A DNA stretch of 64,000 nt, taken from Paraburkholderia saeva. GTDB lineage: Bacteria > Pseudomonadota > Gammaproteobacteria > Burkholderiales > Burkholderiaceae. The notes under the pieces are model-generated. The model was not told the DNA's origin. It saw only the letters and a list, made by a program, of their open reading frames with translations, and searched no databases. Every line of letters begins with the position of its first letter. The stretch's first letter is position 1. A program made the translations under genes and the position numbers. Positions 18,455-29,392 of the stretch are shown here, one piece after another. The DNA lies in assembly GCF_907164555.1 (NCBI RefSeq), contig NZ_CAJQZC010000002.1, forward strand, positions 744,001-808,000. Direction: 5' to 3'.

Positions 18455-19945
18455 TCACACTCCTGCCGGTGATTTACGATGCCAGCCGGTCGCGCGCTGG
18501 AACGCGTCGGCGACCTGCAACATGCGGGCTTCGTTGAAATAGTTGCCGATGATCTGCAGACCCACCGGACGCTCTGCATTCGCGCCCGCGCCGAAACCAC
18601 ACGGCACGCTCATGCCCGGCAACCCGGCGAGACTCACCGACAGCGTGTAGATGTCCGCGAGGTACATCTGCACCGGATCGTCGCCCTTCGCGCCGAGATC
18701 CCACGCGACCGACGGCGATACAGGACCCATGATCACGTCGCACTGTTTAAACGCTTCCTGGAAGTCCTGCGCGATGATGCGGCGGATCTTCTGCGCCTGC
18801 AGGTAATACGCGTCGTAGTAGCCGTGCGACAGCACGTACGTGCCGACCAGAATGCGGCGCTTCACTTCCGGGCCGAAACCTTCTGCGCGCGACTTCTTGT
18901 ACATGTCGAGCAGATCGCGATATTCCGCGGCGCGATGGCCATAACGCACGCCATCGAAACGCGACAGGTTCGACGACGCTTCCGCCGGCGCGATCACGTA
19001 GTACACGGGAATCGACAGCTCGGTTTTCGGCAGCGACACGTCGACGAGCGTCGCGCCAAGCGCTTCGTACTGCTTCAGCGCAGCGTCGATTGATGCACGG
19101 ACGTCATCGGCGAGACCCGCGCCGAAGTATTCCTTCGGCAGACCGATGCGCAGGCCGGCGAGCGGCTTGTGTGCGCCTGCGTCGGCGGACCACGTCTTGC
19201 CAAGATAGCGTGTGTAGTCTTCGTCGTCGCGTGTGAGGCTCGTGGAATCGCGCTCGTCGAAGCCACCCATTGCGTTGAGCAGCGTCGCGCAGTCGGCTGC
19301 CGTCTGCGCAAACGGGCCGCCCTGATCCAGCGACGAAGCAAACGCGATCATCCCGTAACGCGAGACGCGGCCGTACGTCGGCTTGATGCCGGTGATGCCG
19401 GTGAACGACGCCGGCTGGCGGATCGAGCCGCCGGTGTCGGTGCCCGTTGCAGCGGGCGCGAGGCGCGCGGCGACCGCGGCGGCCGACCCGCCCGACGAGC
19501 CGCCGGGCACAGCCTTGCGGTCCCACGGATTCTGCACGGGGCCGAAATGCGAGTTTTCGTTCGACGAGCCCATCGCGAATTCGTCCATGTTCGTCTTGCC
19601 GACGCACACCATGCCCGCGCGCGCGAGCCGCTCGACGACCGTCGCATCGAACGGGCTTTCGTAGTTCGCGAGCATCTTCGAGCCGGCGGTCGAGCGCCAG
19701 CCACGCGTCACGAACACGTCCTTGTGCGCGACCGGCAGGCCCGTCAGCGGACCTGCGTTGCCCGCGGCGAGACGCGCGTCGGCGGCTTTGGCCTGCGCCA
19801 GCGTCAGATCGGCGTCGACCTGAATGAACGCATTCAGGCTCTTCGCGGCTTCGATGCGCTGCAGATACGTCTGCGCGAGTTCGACGGCGGAGCATTCCTT
19901 CGCATCGAGCGCGGCACGCAGTTCGATCAAACTTTTTTCATGCAT
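18455..19945 (-). CDS. gatA: Asp-tRNA(Asn)/Glu-tRNA(Gln) amidotransferase subunit A
   Basis: This 496-residue amidase-signature enzyme liberates ammonia from glutamine. The Ser-cisSer-Lys triad is visible: Lys in PVAHKDVF (about residue 76), the cis-Ser in [11 protein letters not shown] and the nucleophile one turn later, within the Gly/Ser-rich [15 protein letters not shown] region. Neighbours gatC (126 bases upstream) and gatB (4 bases downstream) complete the GatCAB complex, used where AsnRS or GlnRS does not cover all charging. Confidence 0.96.
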   Translation of the reverse strand: MHEKSLIELRAALDAKECSAVELAQTYLQRIEAAKSLNAFIQVDADLTLAQAKAADARLAAGNAGPLTGLPVAHKDVFVTRGWRSTAGSKMLANYESPFDATVVERLARAGMVCVGKTNMDEFAMGSSNENSHFGPVQNPWDRKAVPGGSSGGSAAAVAARLAPAATGTDTGGSIRQPASFTGITGIKPTYGRVSRYGMIAFASSLDQGGPFAQTAADCATLLNAMGGFDERDSTSLTRDDEDYTRYLGKTWSADAGAHKPLAGLRIGLPKEYFGAGLADDVRASIDAALKQYEALGATLVDVSLPKTELSIPVYYVIAPAEASSNLSRFDGVRYGHRAAEYRDLLDMYKKSRAEGFGPEVKRRILVGTYVLSHGYYDAYYLQAQKIRRIIAQDFQEAFKQCDVIMGPVSPSVAWDLGAKGDDPVQMYLADIYTLSVSLAGLPGMSVPCGFGAGANAERPVGLQIIGNYFNEARMLQVADAFQRATGWHRKSPAGV

Positions 19946-20071
19946 TGCGTTATTCCTGGAAAGCGCGACAGCGCGATGCGCTGCCGTGGAGGCGTCCGGC
20001 TGCCCGCCGGCCTGCCGTGCCCTGGATGCCCGCCGCCGGATACCGGAACGCGGCGGGCGCGCGGCTAACGC

Positions 20072-20371
20072 CTATTCGATGACCTTCGGCACCAGATACA
20101 GCCCTTCCTGCACAGCCGGGGCCGGGCGCTGGAAATCGTCGCGGCGCACGACTTCGGTCGCGGCGTCGTCGCGCAGGCGCAGCGCGACGTCTTCGATCTG
20201 CTCGATCGGGTGCGCGAGCGGCGCGATGCCCGTGGTGTCGACGGCCTGCATCTGCTCGACGAGACCGAAAAAATCGTTGAGCTGGGCAAGCGTGTGCTCC
20301 GCGTCGGCATCGGGCAATTCGAGCCGCGCGAGGTGTGCGATGCGTTTCACATCGGTCAGGGTCAGAGCCAT
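20072..20371 (-). CDS. gatC: Asp-tRNA(Asn)/Glu-tRNA(Gln) amidotransferase subunit C
   Basis: This 99-residue protein opens [19 protein letters not shown], the GatC hallmark, continues with a DFFGLVEQM helix and [12 protein letters not shown], and ends with [12 protein letters not shown]. GatC is a scaffold that wraps GatA and GatB. It is the first gene of gatCAB and is divergent from mreB. The 126 bases to gatA contain GC-rich repeats but no gene. Confidence 0.95.
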   Translation of the reverse strand: MALTLTDVKRIAHLARLELPDADAEHTLAQLNDFFGLVEQMQAVDTTGIAPLAHPIEQIEDVALRLRDDAATEVVRRDDFQRPAPAVQEGLYLVPKVIE

Positions 20372-20736
20372 GCAGTCACCGGAAAGAGAGGTGGACTGGC
20401 GCAGAGCGGAAAAAGAGTGCTGCGACAGCGAGTTACGACATTGGAGCGCGCCCTCGAAAAGGGGCCGGCGAGGGCAAAAAGTACCGTCCGTTTACTCCAA
20501 AACATCCAAAATTATAAGGTATCATTACACGTTCGACCCAAACCCGGTCCGACTTACCAAGGCCTTACTGGACATTTTCCAGTGAACCGTGCGGCTTTGC
20601 TCCGGTCTCCGGTAGATTCCCTCGCAGTTTCAGGCTCTTGTGGCATGTTCGCGCCCGACCTGAAGCTGTTATTTTTTCCGCTGCCGTCCTGCGCGTACGA
20701 TGCGAGGCCCGGCCCCCAGCGAGACAGGATTTTTGA
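20372..20736. other. 365-base divergent gatC-mreB promoter region
   Basis: The region is noncoding. Its centre (20490-20535) is AT-rich and probably holds the gat and possibly the mre promoters on opposite strands. Upstream of mreB there is a long leader of over 150 bases, ending in a run of T (20670-20677) and the GACAGGA ribosome site. No gene or riboswitch is recognised. Confidence 0.5.
20511..20516 (-). promoter_or_regulatory. Candidate gatCAB -10 element
   Basis: On the minus strand TATAAT lies 140 bases upstream of gatC, in the only AT-rich stretch of the region. A clear -35 is not seen; TTGGGT is the nearest match with a 19-base spacer. Confidence 0.35.
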
Positions 20737-21780
<1,044 letters not shown>

Positions 21781-21907
21781 GCGAGTCCAATAAATGAAGG
21801 CGGCACGGACCTACCGGCTGGCAGTGCCAGCCGCCGTCGCCGCCCGCCAGGCGCTTATCTGACGCGCCGCAGTCTCACCCAACACGCTCACGCCCCCGGC
21901 GCCGACC

Positions 21908-23047
21908 ATGGAATACAGTCCGCCGCCCCTGTTCAGACAAGGCCCGTCGGCACTCGCACGGCTGATCTTCTTCGTCGTGCTGGCGCTCGCCCTGCTGATC
22001 TCCGACGCACGCTTCCGAACCCTTGAGATCGTTCGCGGCGTCCTCGGCGCGGGCCTTTATCCCTTGCAACGCGCGGCGCTCGTGCCGCGCGACCTGTTCA
22101 TGGGTGCGGCCGATCTGGCCGTGAGCAGCACCACGCTGCGTAGCGAGAACGACCGGCTGCGCGCGAAAAACCTCCAGTTGTCGCAGCAGGCCAATCAGGT
22201 CGCCGAACTCGGCGCTGAAAACGGCCATCTGCGCGCGTTGCTCGAATTGTCCCAGCGCAGCACCACACAATCCACGCCGGCCGAAATCCAGTACGACACG
22301 CGCGACCCGTTCACGCAGAAAGTCGTGATCGGGCGCGGCTCGCAGCAAGGCGTGAAGGACGGCTCGCCGGTCGTCAACGAAGACGGCGTCATCGGTCAGG
22401 TGACGCGCGTGTTCCCGCTGCAATCGGAAGTGACGCTGCTCACCGACAAGGATCAGGCCGTACCCGTGCAGATCGTGCGCACGGGTCTGCGCAGCGTGAT
22501 CTACGGCACGCCGAAGGGCGATTCGCTCGATCTGCGCTTCGTGCCGATCAGCGCCGACGTGCTGGCTGGCGACGAACTTGTCACGAGCGGGCTCGACGGC
22601 GTCTATCCGCCGGGTCTACCCGTTGCAAAGGTCGTGCGCGTCGACAAGCAGGCGGACACCGCGTTCGCGCGCGTGATCTGCGTGCCGATCGCGCAGGTGC
22701 GCGGCGCGCGCCAGCTGCTGGTGCTGCACTACATGAACGACGTTCCGCCGCGACCCGCAGAGCCCGATCCCATCGCTGCAGCAAAAGAAGCGAAGGCGAA
22801 GCGAAACGCAAAGCCGACTGAAAAGCCTGCCGAAAAGGGCGCAGGCGCCGCGAAAGCACCGGAAAAAGCCGCAGAAAAGGGCGCGGAGAAGGCCACGGAA
22901 AAGCCGGCTGAAAAGCCCGCAGCCCGCTCGGTCGAGAAAGGCGCGAAGGCCGCACAGCCTGCTTCGGCAACGGCCGGTGCGAAGAAGTCCGAAAAGGCTG
23001 AAAAGGCAGATAAGACCGACAAGGCCGCGCAGGGGACGAAGCCATGA
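21908..23047 (+). CDS. mreC: Rod shape-determining protein MreC with lysine/alanine/glutamate-rich tail
   Basis: This 379-residue protein has one N-terminal membrane segment (about residues 18-35), a periplasmic coiled coil (STTLRSENDRLRAKNLQLS, about 75-115) and the beta-domain with VVNEDGVIGQVTRVFP. MreC scaffolds PBP2 activation. After the domain a tail of about 90 residues repeats EKPAEKGA-like units (22780-23040), a low-complexity periplasmic extension unusual in length. mreD overlaps the stop by ATGA. Confidence 0.94.
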   Translation: MEYSPPPLFRQGPSALARLIFFVVLALALLISDARFRTLEIVRGVLGAGLYPLQRAALVPRDLFMGAADLAVSSTTLRSENDRLRAKNLQLSQQANQVAELGAENGHLRALLELSQRSTTQSTPAEIQYDTRDPFTQKVVIGRGSQQGVKDGSPVVNEDGVIGQVTRVFPLQSEVTLLTDKDQAVPVQIVRTGLRSVIYGTPKGDSLDLRFVPISADVLAGDELVTSGLDGVYPPGLPVAKVVRVDKQADTAFARVICVPIAQVRGARQLLVLHYMNDVPPRPAEPDPIAAAKEAKAKRNAKPTEKPAEKGAGAAKAPEKAAEKGAEKATEKPAEKPAARSVEKGAKAAQPASATAGAKKSEKAEKADKTDKAAQGTKP

Positions 23048-23556
23048 ACCGCCCGCAATACATCCTGCAGCCGGTCAATCCGTATTTCATCGCGTTCAGC
23101 CTGGCGGCAGCCTTCCTGCTGAACCTGATGCCGTGGGGACGGATGATCGCCGTGCCCGATTTCGTCGCGCTGGTGCTGCTGTTCTGGAACGTCCATCAGC
23201 CGCGCAAGGTCGGCATGGGCATCGCGTTTTTTCTCGGCCTTCTGATGGACGTGCACAACGCGAGCCTGCTCGGCGAACACGCACTCGCCTATACGCTGCT
23301 GTCGTACGGCGCGATCACGATTCACCGGCGCGTGCTGTGGATGTCGATCGGTATTCAGACGTTCGCGGTCATGCCGCTTCTGGTCGGCGCGCAGATCGTG
23401 CCGTTTGTGATCCGTCTTTTGACGGGCGCCGCGTTCCCGGGGTGGGGATATCTGATCGACGGCTTCGTCGAAGCTGCACTTTGGCCCGTCGCAAGCGTAT
23501 TGTTGTTGATGCCGCAGCGCCGCCCCGCCGATCCGGACGATACCCGGCCCATCTAG
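23044..23556 (+). CDS. mreD: Rod shape-determining protein MreD
   Basis: This 170-residue inner-membrane protein has five or six hydrophobic segments and the family motifs LPWGRMIAVPDFVALVLLFW (read in frame near residue 32) and FFLGLLMDVHNASLLGEHAL. MreD works with MreC in the elongasome. Its start is coupled to mreC by ATGA. The mrdA gene begins 139 bases downstream on the same strand. Confidence 0.93.
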   Translation: MNRPQYILQPVNPYFIAFSLAAAFLLNLMPWGRMIAVPDFVALVLLFWNVHQPRKVGMGIAFFLGLLMDVHNASLLGEHALAYTLLSYGAITIHRRVLWMSIGIQTFAVMPLLVGAQIVPFVIRLLTGAAFPGWGYLIDGFVEAALWPVASVLLLMPQRRPADPDDTRPI

Positions 23557-23694
23557 GCCGCCACACGCGTCGGGAGCTCGATTGAATACGCATTCGTCCT
23601 GCCCGCCCGATGCGCCACGCATGGTTTTTTCGCCCGCCATTGCTTGCGGGCACGCTTTTCCTGACGGCCGCCCGCCGGCCCACTGCACACGCGC

Positions 23695-26076
23695 ATGACC
23701 GAATTCAAGGACACACAACAGCAGCTTTCGAAGTTCCGCCTGCGGGTTGCAGCGGCGGGGTTGTTCGTGTTCGTCTGCTTCGGGCTGATCGGTTTCCGTT
23801 TCCTGTTCCTGCAGGTCTGGCACTACAGCAAGTATTCGCTGCAGGCCGACGAAAACCGCATTTCCGTCGCGCCGATCGTGCCGAACCGCGGCATCATCAC
23901 CGACCGTAACGGCGTCGTGCTGGCGAAGAACTATTCGGCCTACACGCTCGAAATCACGCCATCGAAGCTGAACGATTCGCTCGAAAACGTCATCGACAGT
24001 CTCGCGACCGTCATTACGATCGATGCGCGCGACCGTCGCCGCTTCAAGAAGCTGCAGGAAGACTCGAAGAACTTCGAGAGCCTGCCGATCCGCACGCGTC
24101 TCACCGACGACGAAGTCGCGCGTTTCACTGCGCAGCGTTTCCGTTTTCCGGGCGTCGAAGTGCGGGCGCGGCTCTTCCGTCAATATCCGCTCGGTCCGAC
24201 TGCGGCACACGTGATTGGCTACATCGGGCGCATTTCGCAGCGCGACCAGGAGCGCATCGACGACGCCAGCGATCAGAACGATTCGGATTCCGACCACTAC
24301 GATCCGCGCCTTGACGCCAACAACTACAAGGGCACGGACTACATCGGCAAAATCGGCGTCGAGCAGAGCTACGAAACCGAACTGCACGGCATGACAGGGT
24401 TCGAGGAAGTGGAAGTGACCGCCGGCGGCCGCCCGGTTCGCACGATGTCGCGAACGCAGGCCACACCAGGCAACAACCTTGTGCTGTCGCTCGATATCGG
24501 GCTGCAGCAGGTCGCGGAGCAGGCGTTCGCGGGGCGCCGTGGCGCGCTCGTCGCCATCGAGCCCGCGACGGGCGATGTACTCGCGTTCGTATCGGCGCCG
24601 AGCTTCGATCCGAACTCGTTCGTCGACGGTATCGACCAGCAGACCTGGGACGACCTGAACAACTCGCCGGATCACCCGCTGCTGAACCGTCCCCTGCACG
24701 GCACGTATCCGCCGGGCTCGACGTACAAGCCGTTCATGGCGCTCGCCGCGCTCACGTTACACAAACGCACGCCGAGCTGGGGTTTCCAGGATCCGGGTTC
24801 GTACACGTTCGCGGGCCACACGTTCCGCAACGACGTGCCGCAGGGTCAGGGCTGGATCGACATGAACCGCGCGATCATGGTGTCGAACGACACGTATTTC
24901 TACATGCTCGCGCACGATCTGGGCGTGAACGCGATTGCCGGTTTCATGAAGCCGTGGGGCTTCGGGCAGATCACAGGCATCGACATTTCCGGCGAAGCGC
25001 GCGGCATCCTCCCTTCGACGGAATGGAAGCGCAAGGCGTATCGCAAGCCGGAACAGCAGCGCTGGTACGAAGGCGAAACGATCAGTCTCGGTATCGGTCA
25101 GGGCTACAACTCGTACACGATCCTGCAGCTCGCGCACGCCACTGCGACGCTCGCCAACAACGGCGTGCTGATGAAGCCTCACCTCGTGAAAGAGGTCGAA
25201 AACCCGATTACGCACGACACACATCTGACCGTGCCGAAGGACGATGGCCGCATCAACGTCGCGCAGCAGGACATCGACGTCATCAAGCGCGGGATGGAAA
25301 ACGTGACGATGAATCCGTCGGGCACGGCGTATCAGGTATTCCGCAACGCGGCGTATGTGGCGGCGGGCAAGACCGGGACGGCGCAGGTGTTCTCGCTGCA
25401 GGGCGCGAAATACCATGGTCACGCGCTCGCCGAGAATCTGCGCGATCACGCGCTCTTTATTGCGTTCGCGCCTGCCGACCATCCGCGTATCGCGGTCGCG
25501 TTGATCGTCGAAAACGGCGGCTGGGGCGCGCAGGCGGCAGGTCCGATCGCGCGTCGCGTGCTCGACTATTACCTCGTCGATCGCGCGAAGCCGGGCGCAG
25601 AAGCGGCCGCCATCGAAGCGGCGGCATCGGCGACTGAAGAGGCATCGGCGCCCGTTATCGGCGAGGCGGCGGCGTCAGCGCCAGAAGTCGCGACGCCGAC
25701 GCGGGTCGCAGCAGGCTATACGCCGCTGCCGCCGCCTCCGGGCGCGCCGGTGAAACCGAAGCCTGACGCAGCGGCGTCGGCCGCGCTGGACGCAGCGGCG
25801 GCCCTGGCGACTTCCGGGGCGTTGCCGGCATCGTCGGCAGCGAGTGCGGCAAAGCCGCTGCCAGCGTCGACATCGAAAGCGGCACGCGCCGCCGCCAGAA
25901 GCGCTTCGGCGGCCGATGCGGTTGCCGCTTCCGACGCCGTGAAACCGCCCCGCAAGACGCCGCGCCCGTCGCGCCCGGCCAGTGAAACACCGACGACGGC
26001 GGCCGCGCCTTCGCGCGATACCGGCATGGCGCCGGCGTCGCCGAACCAGCCGGCCACCGGCGGCATGGACGAATAA
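23695..26076 (+). CDS. mrdA: Penicillin-binding protein 2 (elongasome transpeptidase) with long Ala-rich tail
   Basis: This 793-residue class B PBP cross-links lateral-wall peptidoglycan. One N-terminal membrane helix (about residues 18-42), the pedestal domain (NRGIITDRNGVVLAKN) and the transpeptidase motifs STYK (within YPPGSTYKPF), SND and KTGTAQ are present. After the fold ends near residue 640, about 150 residues rich in Ala, Ser and Pro follow (about 25610-26070), with no counterpart in E. coli PBP2 (633 residues). The tail may be periplasmic and disordered. rodA starts 11 bases after the stop. Confidence 0.94.
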   Translation: MTEFKDTQQQLSKFRLRVAAAGLFVFVCFGLIGFRFLFLQVWHYSKYSLQADENRISVAPIVPNRGIITDRNGVVLAKNYSAYTLEITPSKLNDSLENVIDSLATVITIDARDRRRFKKLQEDSKNFESLPIRTRLTDDEVARFTAQRFRFPGVEVRARLFRQYPLGPTAAHVIGYIGRISQRDQERIDDASDQNDSDSDHYDPRLDANNYKGTDYIGKIGVEQSYETELHGMTGFEEVEVTAGGRPVRTMSRTQATPGNNLVLSLDIGLQQVAEQAFAGRRGALVAIEPATGDVLAFVSAPSFDPNSFVDGIDQQTWDDLNNSPDHPLLNRPLHGTYPPGSTYKPFMALAALTLHKRTPSWGFQDPGSYTFAGHTFRNDVPQGQGWIDMNRAIMVSNDTYFYMLAHDLGVNAIAGFMKPWGFGQITGIDISGEARGILPSTEWKRKAYRKPEQQRWYEGETISLGIGQGYNSYTILQLAHATATLANNGVLMKPHLVKEVENPITHDTHLTVPKDDGRINVAQQDIDVIKRGMENVTMNPSGTAYQVFRNAAYVAAGKTGTAQVFSLQGAKYHGHALAENLRDHALFIAFAPADHPRIAVALIVENGGWGAQAAGPIARRVLDYYLVDRAKPGAEAAAIEAAASATEEASAPVIGEAAASAPEVATPTRVAAGYTPLPPPPGAPVKPKPDAAASAALDAAAALATSGALPASSAASAAKPLPASTSKAARAAARSASAADAVAASDAVKPPRKTPRPSRPASETPTTAAAPSRDTGMAPASPNQPATGGMDE

Positions 26077-26087
26077 AGGAGAAAGGC

Positions 26088-27236
26088 ATGCATTTCGACA
26101 AGCGCGCCTGGCTCGATCGCCTCAAGAGCATGTTCCTCGGCTTCGACAAGCCGCTGGCGCTGATCGTTTTTCTCCTGCTGTGCGTCGGCATCGTGACGCT
26201 CTATAGCGCGACGCTCGACATGCCCGGCAAGGTCGAAGACCAGCTGCGCAACATCATGCTGACGTTCGTGCTGATGTGGGCGCTCGCCACCGTACCGCCC
26301 ACCACGCTGATGCGCTTTGCGCTGCCGCTCTACACGTTCGGCGTCGCGCTGCTCGTTGCAGTGGCGATGTTCGGTCTCACGCGCAAGGGCGCGAAACGCT
26401 GGATCAACGTCGGCGTGGTGATCCAGCCGTCCGAGATCATGAAGATCGCGACGCCGTTGATGCTCGCGTGGTACTACCAGAAGCGCGAAGGCGTGATGCG
26501 CTGGTTCGACTATCTGGTCGGCCTCGTGATCCTCATGATTCCCGTCGGGCTGATCGCGAAACAGCCGGACCTCGGCACGGCGGTGCTGGTGTTTGCCGCG
26601 GGGCTCTTCGTGATCTACTTCGCGGGTTTGAGTTTCAAGCTGATTGTGCCGGTGCTGATCGCGGCCGTGATTGCAGTAGGTTCGATCGCTGCGTTCCAGG
26701 ACAAGATCTGCCAGCCGGAGGTCACCTGGCCGCTGATGCACGATTACCAGAAACACCGCATCTGCACGCTGCTCGATCCAACGTCAGATCCGCTCGGCAA
26801 GGGCTTCCACACGATCCAGGCGGTGATTGCGATCGGCTCCGGCGGTCCGATCGGGAAGGGCTGGACGAAGGGCACGCAGGCTCACCTCGAATTCATCCCC
26901 GAAAAGCATACCGACTTCATTTTCGCGGTGTTTTCGGAGGAATTCGGGCTGGCCGGCGGCATCGTGCTGCTCACGCTCTACATGCTGCTGATCGCGCGCG
27001 GGCTCTACATCGCAGCGAACGGCGCAACGCTGTTCGGCCGGCTGCTCGCCGGCTCGCTGACGATGGCGTTCTTCACCTACGCGTTCGTGAACATCGGGAT
27101 GGTGAGCGGGATTCTGCCGGTGGTCGGCGTGCCATTGCCGTTCATGAGTTACGGCGGAACGGCGCTGATTACGCTCGGTGTCGCGACGGGACTCATCATG
27201 AGCGTCGCGCGCCAGAAACGGTTGATGCAGAGCTAG
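26088..27236 (+). CDS. rodA: SEDS-family peptidoglycan glycosyltransferase RodA
   Basis: This 382-residue polytopic protein polymerises lipid II in partnership with PBP2. It carries the SEDS hallmarks WINVGVVIQPSEIMKIA, IAKQPDLGTAVLV, the catalytic-region EKHTDFIFAVFSEEFG and VGVPLPFMSYGGT. The ATG at 26088 follows AAAGGAGAAAGGC, a strong ribosome site. It closes the mre-mrd operon and is convergent with the Sel1 gene. A short GGCGGC/GCCGCC hairpin (27260-27283) lies between them without a T-tract. Confidence 0.96.
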   Translation: MHFDKRAWLDRLKSMFLGFDKPLALIVFLLLCVGIVTLYSATLDMPGKVEDQLRNIMLTFVLMWALATVPPTTLMRFALPLYTFGVALLVAVAMFGLTRKGAKRWINVGVVIQPSEIMKIATPLMLAWYYQKREGVMRWFDYLVGLVILMIPVGLIAKQPDLGTAVLVFAAGLFVIYFAGLSFKLIVPVLIAAVIAVGSIAAFQDKICQPEVTWPLMHDYQKHRICTLLDPTSDPLGKGFHTIQAVIAIGSGGPIGKGWTKGTQAHLEFIPEKHTDFIFAVFSEEFGLAGGIVLLTLYMLLIARGLYIAANGATLFGRLLAGSLTMAFFTYAFVNIGMVSGILPVVGVPLPFMSYGGTALITLGVATGLIMSVARQKRLMQS

Positions 27237-27295
27237 TCTGCGGTTGAAAACCGATGCCTGGCGGCGGGCAAATGCTGGCCGCCGGGCGCATTGCG

Positions 27296-28012
27296 TTACT
27301 GCGGTTTCGCTTCGTGTTCCTGCTGAAGCTGCGAAGTAAGCTGCTGGTATTTCAGGCGTGCCGCCGGATCACCCTGCGCCGCCGCCGCTGCGTAATAGGC
27401 CCGCGCGACGTTCAGGTTGCGATCGACGCCATCGCCTCCCCGCTCGTAAAACGAGCCCGTCACGTACTGCGCGGTCATGTCGCCGCCTTCGGCCGCCTTC
27501 TTGTACCAGAAGAATGCCTGCTGGTTGTCGCGCGCCGTGCCGCGACCGTCGAGGAACTGGTTTGCAAGCGCAAGCTCAGCCTGCACGTGCCCCTGTTTCG
27601 CCGCCTTCAGAAACCACGTGTGCGCCTCCGCCGGATCGCGGCCGACGAATTCGCCATCGTCATACATCTTGCCGTACACGTACTGCGCATGCGACATGTT
27701 CGCGTCGGCCGCCTTGCGCAGCCACTTCTTGCCTTCCTCCACATTGGGCGCGGTGCCTTCGCCGTTCAGCAGCATCATCGCGTAGTTGAATTCGGCGAGA
27801 CGGCTGCCGTGCTGCGCCGCCTTGCGGAATTCGGCGAGCGCCGGGCCAAAATTGCCCGCGTTGTAGTCGGCGACGGCCGTCTGCGTTTCAGCATCCGCCG
27901 CCTTTGGAGAGACGATCGTCTGCGCGTCGGCCAGCATCGGCGCCGTGAGGGTGACAACGGTTGCTGCGAATGCCGCGCGCGCGAGCCAGGTCTGCAATGA
28001 AACGCGGATCAT
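27296..28012 (-). CDS. Secreted Sel1-repeat protein
   Basis: This 238-residue protein has an N-terminal signal segment (hydrophobic AAFAATVVTLTAPMLADA, cleavage near residue 30) followed by four to five Sel1-like repeats of about 36 residues (for example AQYVYGKMYDDGEFV, AELALANQFLDGRG and AQYVTGSFYERGGDG). These alpha-solenoids mediate protein contacts, often in the periplasm. The start overlaps the aldolase stop by ATGA, so the two are co-translated. Partner and role are unknown. Confidence 0.85.
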   Translation of the reverse strand: MIRVSLQTWLARAAFAATVVTLTAPMLADAQTIVSPKAADAETQTAVADYNAGNFGPALAEFRKAAQHGSRLAEFNYAMMLLNGEGTAPNVEEGKKWLRKAADANMSHAQYVYGKMYDDGEFVGRDPAEAHTWFLKAAKQGHVQAELALANQFLDGRGTARDNQQAFFWYKKAAEGGDMTAQYVTGSFYERGGDGVDRNLNVARAYYAAAAAQGDPAARLKYQQLTSQLQQEHEAKPQ

Positions 28013-28788
28013 GAACGCACCTCCTGGAGCGCCTGACGCGTCGCGCGCAGCATCCACATGACGTCGGCAGCAAGTGCGATAAAGCGGAAGCCCTCGGTGC
28101 GATACTGCCGCGCACTCTGAACATCCATGGCGAAGATACCCGTCGCCAGCTTCGCGCGATGCGCCGCGGCGGCGACACGCGCGATTGCGGCAATGACTTC
28201 CGGATGCTTCGAGTCGCCGAGATGACCGAGGCTCGCGGCCAGATCGGCCGGTCCGATAAAGAGGCAATCGATACCAGGCGTCGCCGCGATCTGCTCGATG
28301 TTATCAACGGCGAGCGCCGACTCGATCTGCACAATCGTCGCGATCTGCGCGTTCGCGTTCTGCACGTAGTCGCGCCGCATGCCGTAAGCCGCCGCGCGCA
28401 CCGCGCCGGCGACACCCCGCAAACCGTCGCTGCCGGCACCCGGATATTGCGTCAGACGCACGGCATGCGCCGCCTCTTCGGCCGTTTCGATATTCGGGAA
28501 CATCAGCGTGCGCGCGCCTGCATCGAGTACGCGCTTGACGAGCCACGGCTCGCTCGCCGGCAGACGCACGACGGGTTCAGTCGGAAGATGCGCCGCAGCA
28601 ATCGCACGCAACTGGCCGGTGACGTCCACGCTGTCGTTCGGCGAATGCTCCATGTCGATCAGCAGCCAGTCGAAGCCGGCATGCGCGAGCGCTTCGGCGG
28701 CGGAGTCGCTGCCGAGCGAAAGCCACAATCCGAACAGCGGATCAGGTTCTTTCAGGCGCAGCTTGAGGGGATTGGTGAACGTGCTCAT
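28009..28788 (-). CDS. HpcH/HpaI-family aldolase
   Basis: This 259-residue class II aldolase-type TIM barrel shows GLWLSLGSDSAAEALAHAGF at the start, LLIDMEHSPND (catalytic-loop His and Asp), the metal-binding Glu in VQIESALAVDN and FIGPADLAASLGH for the Asp ligand. Enzymes of this family cleave 4-hydroxy-2-oxo acids to pyruvate plus an aldehyde; the physiological substrate is not decidable here. MSTFTNPLKLRL is taken as the start; 12 in-frame codons precede it. Confidence 0.85.
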   Translation of the reverse strand: MSTFTNPLKLRLKEPDPLFGLWLSLGSDSAAEALAHAGFDWLLIDMEHSPNDSVDVTGQLRAIAAAHLPTEPVVRLPASEPWLVKRVLDAGARTLMFPNIETAEEAAHAVRLTQYPGAGSDGLRGVAGAVRAAAYGMRRDYVQNANAQIATIVQIESALAVDNIEQIAATPGIDCLFIGPADLAASLGHLGDSKHPEVIAAIARVAAAAHRAKLATGIFAMDVQSARQYRTEGFRFIALAADVMWMLRATRQALQEVRS

Positions 28789-28939
28789 CGCGGCGCTCCC
28801 TCCCGGCGCGCGGCGCAGCGGCAAGCACAGGATTTGACGTCGGCGCGGCGGCAGTCGCGCCCGCTTCTCGGTGTGGTGTACGGCATGTCTCGCTCCGGCT
28901 GGTTACGCAGCGATCATACCGTGACAATAACGTGCCCGT

Positions 28940-29386
28940 TCAGTCGCGAACGACGTCAGCCCAGCAGTTCGGCGTTTCATAAAGCCGCACCTTGTGCAGC
29001 CGCAGATTCACACCGTAATGCGCGTCGTAGACGTTCGCGAGAATATCGAACGCGACGGCGGCAAGGTTTTCCACAGTAGGAATGCGGTCGAGCACGACCG
29101 TCTTGTGGCCCGGCATCGATTCGAGGAAGCCGCGCACCTGCGCGTCGCCTTCGTAGACGAGAAACGCGTGGTCCCACAGATCCACGAGATGTTCGTTCGC
29201 GAGCGACTTCACGTCGGCGAAATCCATCACCATGCCGCGGTCCGGCGCGCCTTCCGTTTCGACGAGGTCGCCTTGCAGCGTGATTTCGAGCACGTAGCGA
29301 TGGCCGTGCAGGTTACGGCACTGGCTGCGGTGATCGGGAATGCGGTGGCCCGCATCGAATTCAAGTTTTCGGGTAATCGTCAGCAC
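28940..29386 (-). CDS. queD: 6-carboxy-5,6,7,8-tetrahydropterin synthase
   Basis: This 148-residue tunnelling-fold enzyme converts dihydroneopterin triphosphate to carboxytetrahydropterin, the second step to queuosine. Zinc ligands are His in GHRIPDH and the pair in LHGHRYVLEI; the catalytic Cys is in QCRNLHG; MVMDFADVKSL is the family loop. It lies 6 bases downstream of queE in the order queC-queE-queD on the minus strand. Confidence 0.94.
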   Translation of the reverse strand: MLTITRKLEFDAGHRIPDHRSQCRNLHGHRYVLEITLQGDLVETEGAPDRGMVMDFADVKSLANEHLVDLWDHAFLVYEGDAQVRGFLESMPGHKTVVLDRIPTVENLAAVAFDILANVYDAHYGVNLRLHKVRLYETPNCWADVVRD

Positions 29387-29392
29387 GGGGGA

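Noticed and set aside
16579..18537. 652-codon plus-strand frame over the PPK2 gene end and gatB
   Set aside because: Antisense shadow of gatB, which has all family motifs.
22729..24699. 656-codon minus-strand frame over mreC, mreD and mrdA
   Set aside because: Arg/His/Gln-rich shadow of clearly coding plus-strand genes.
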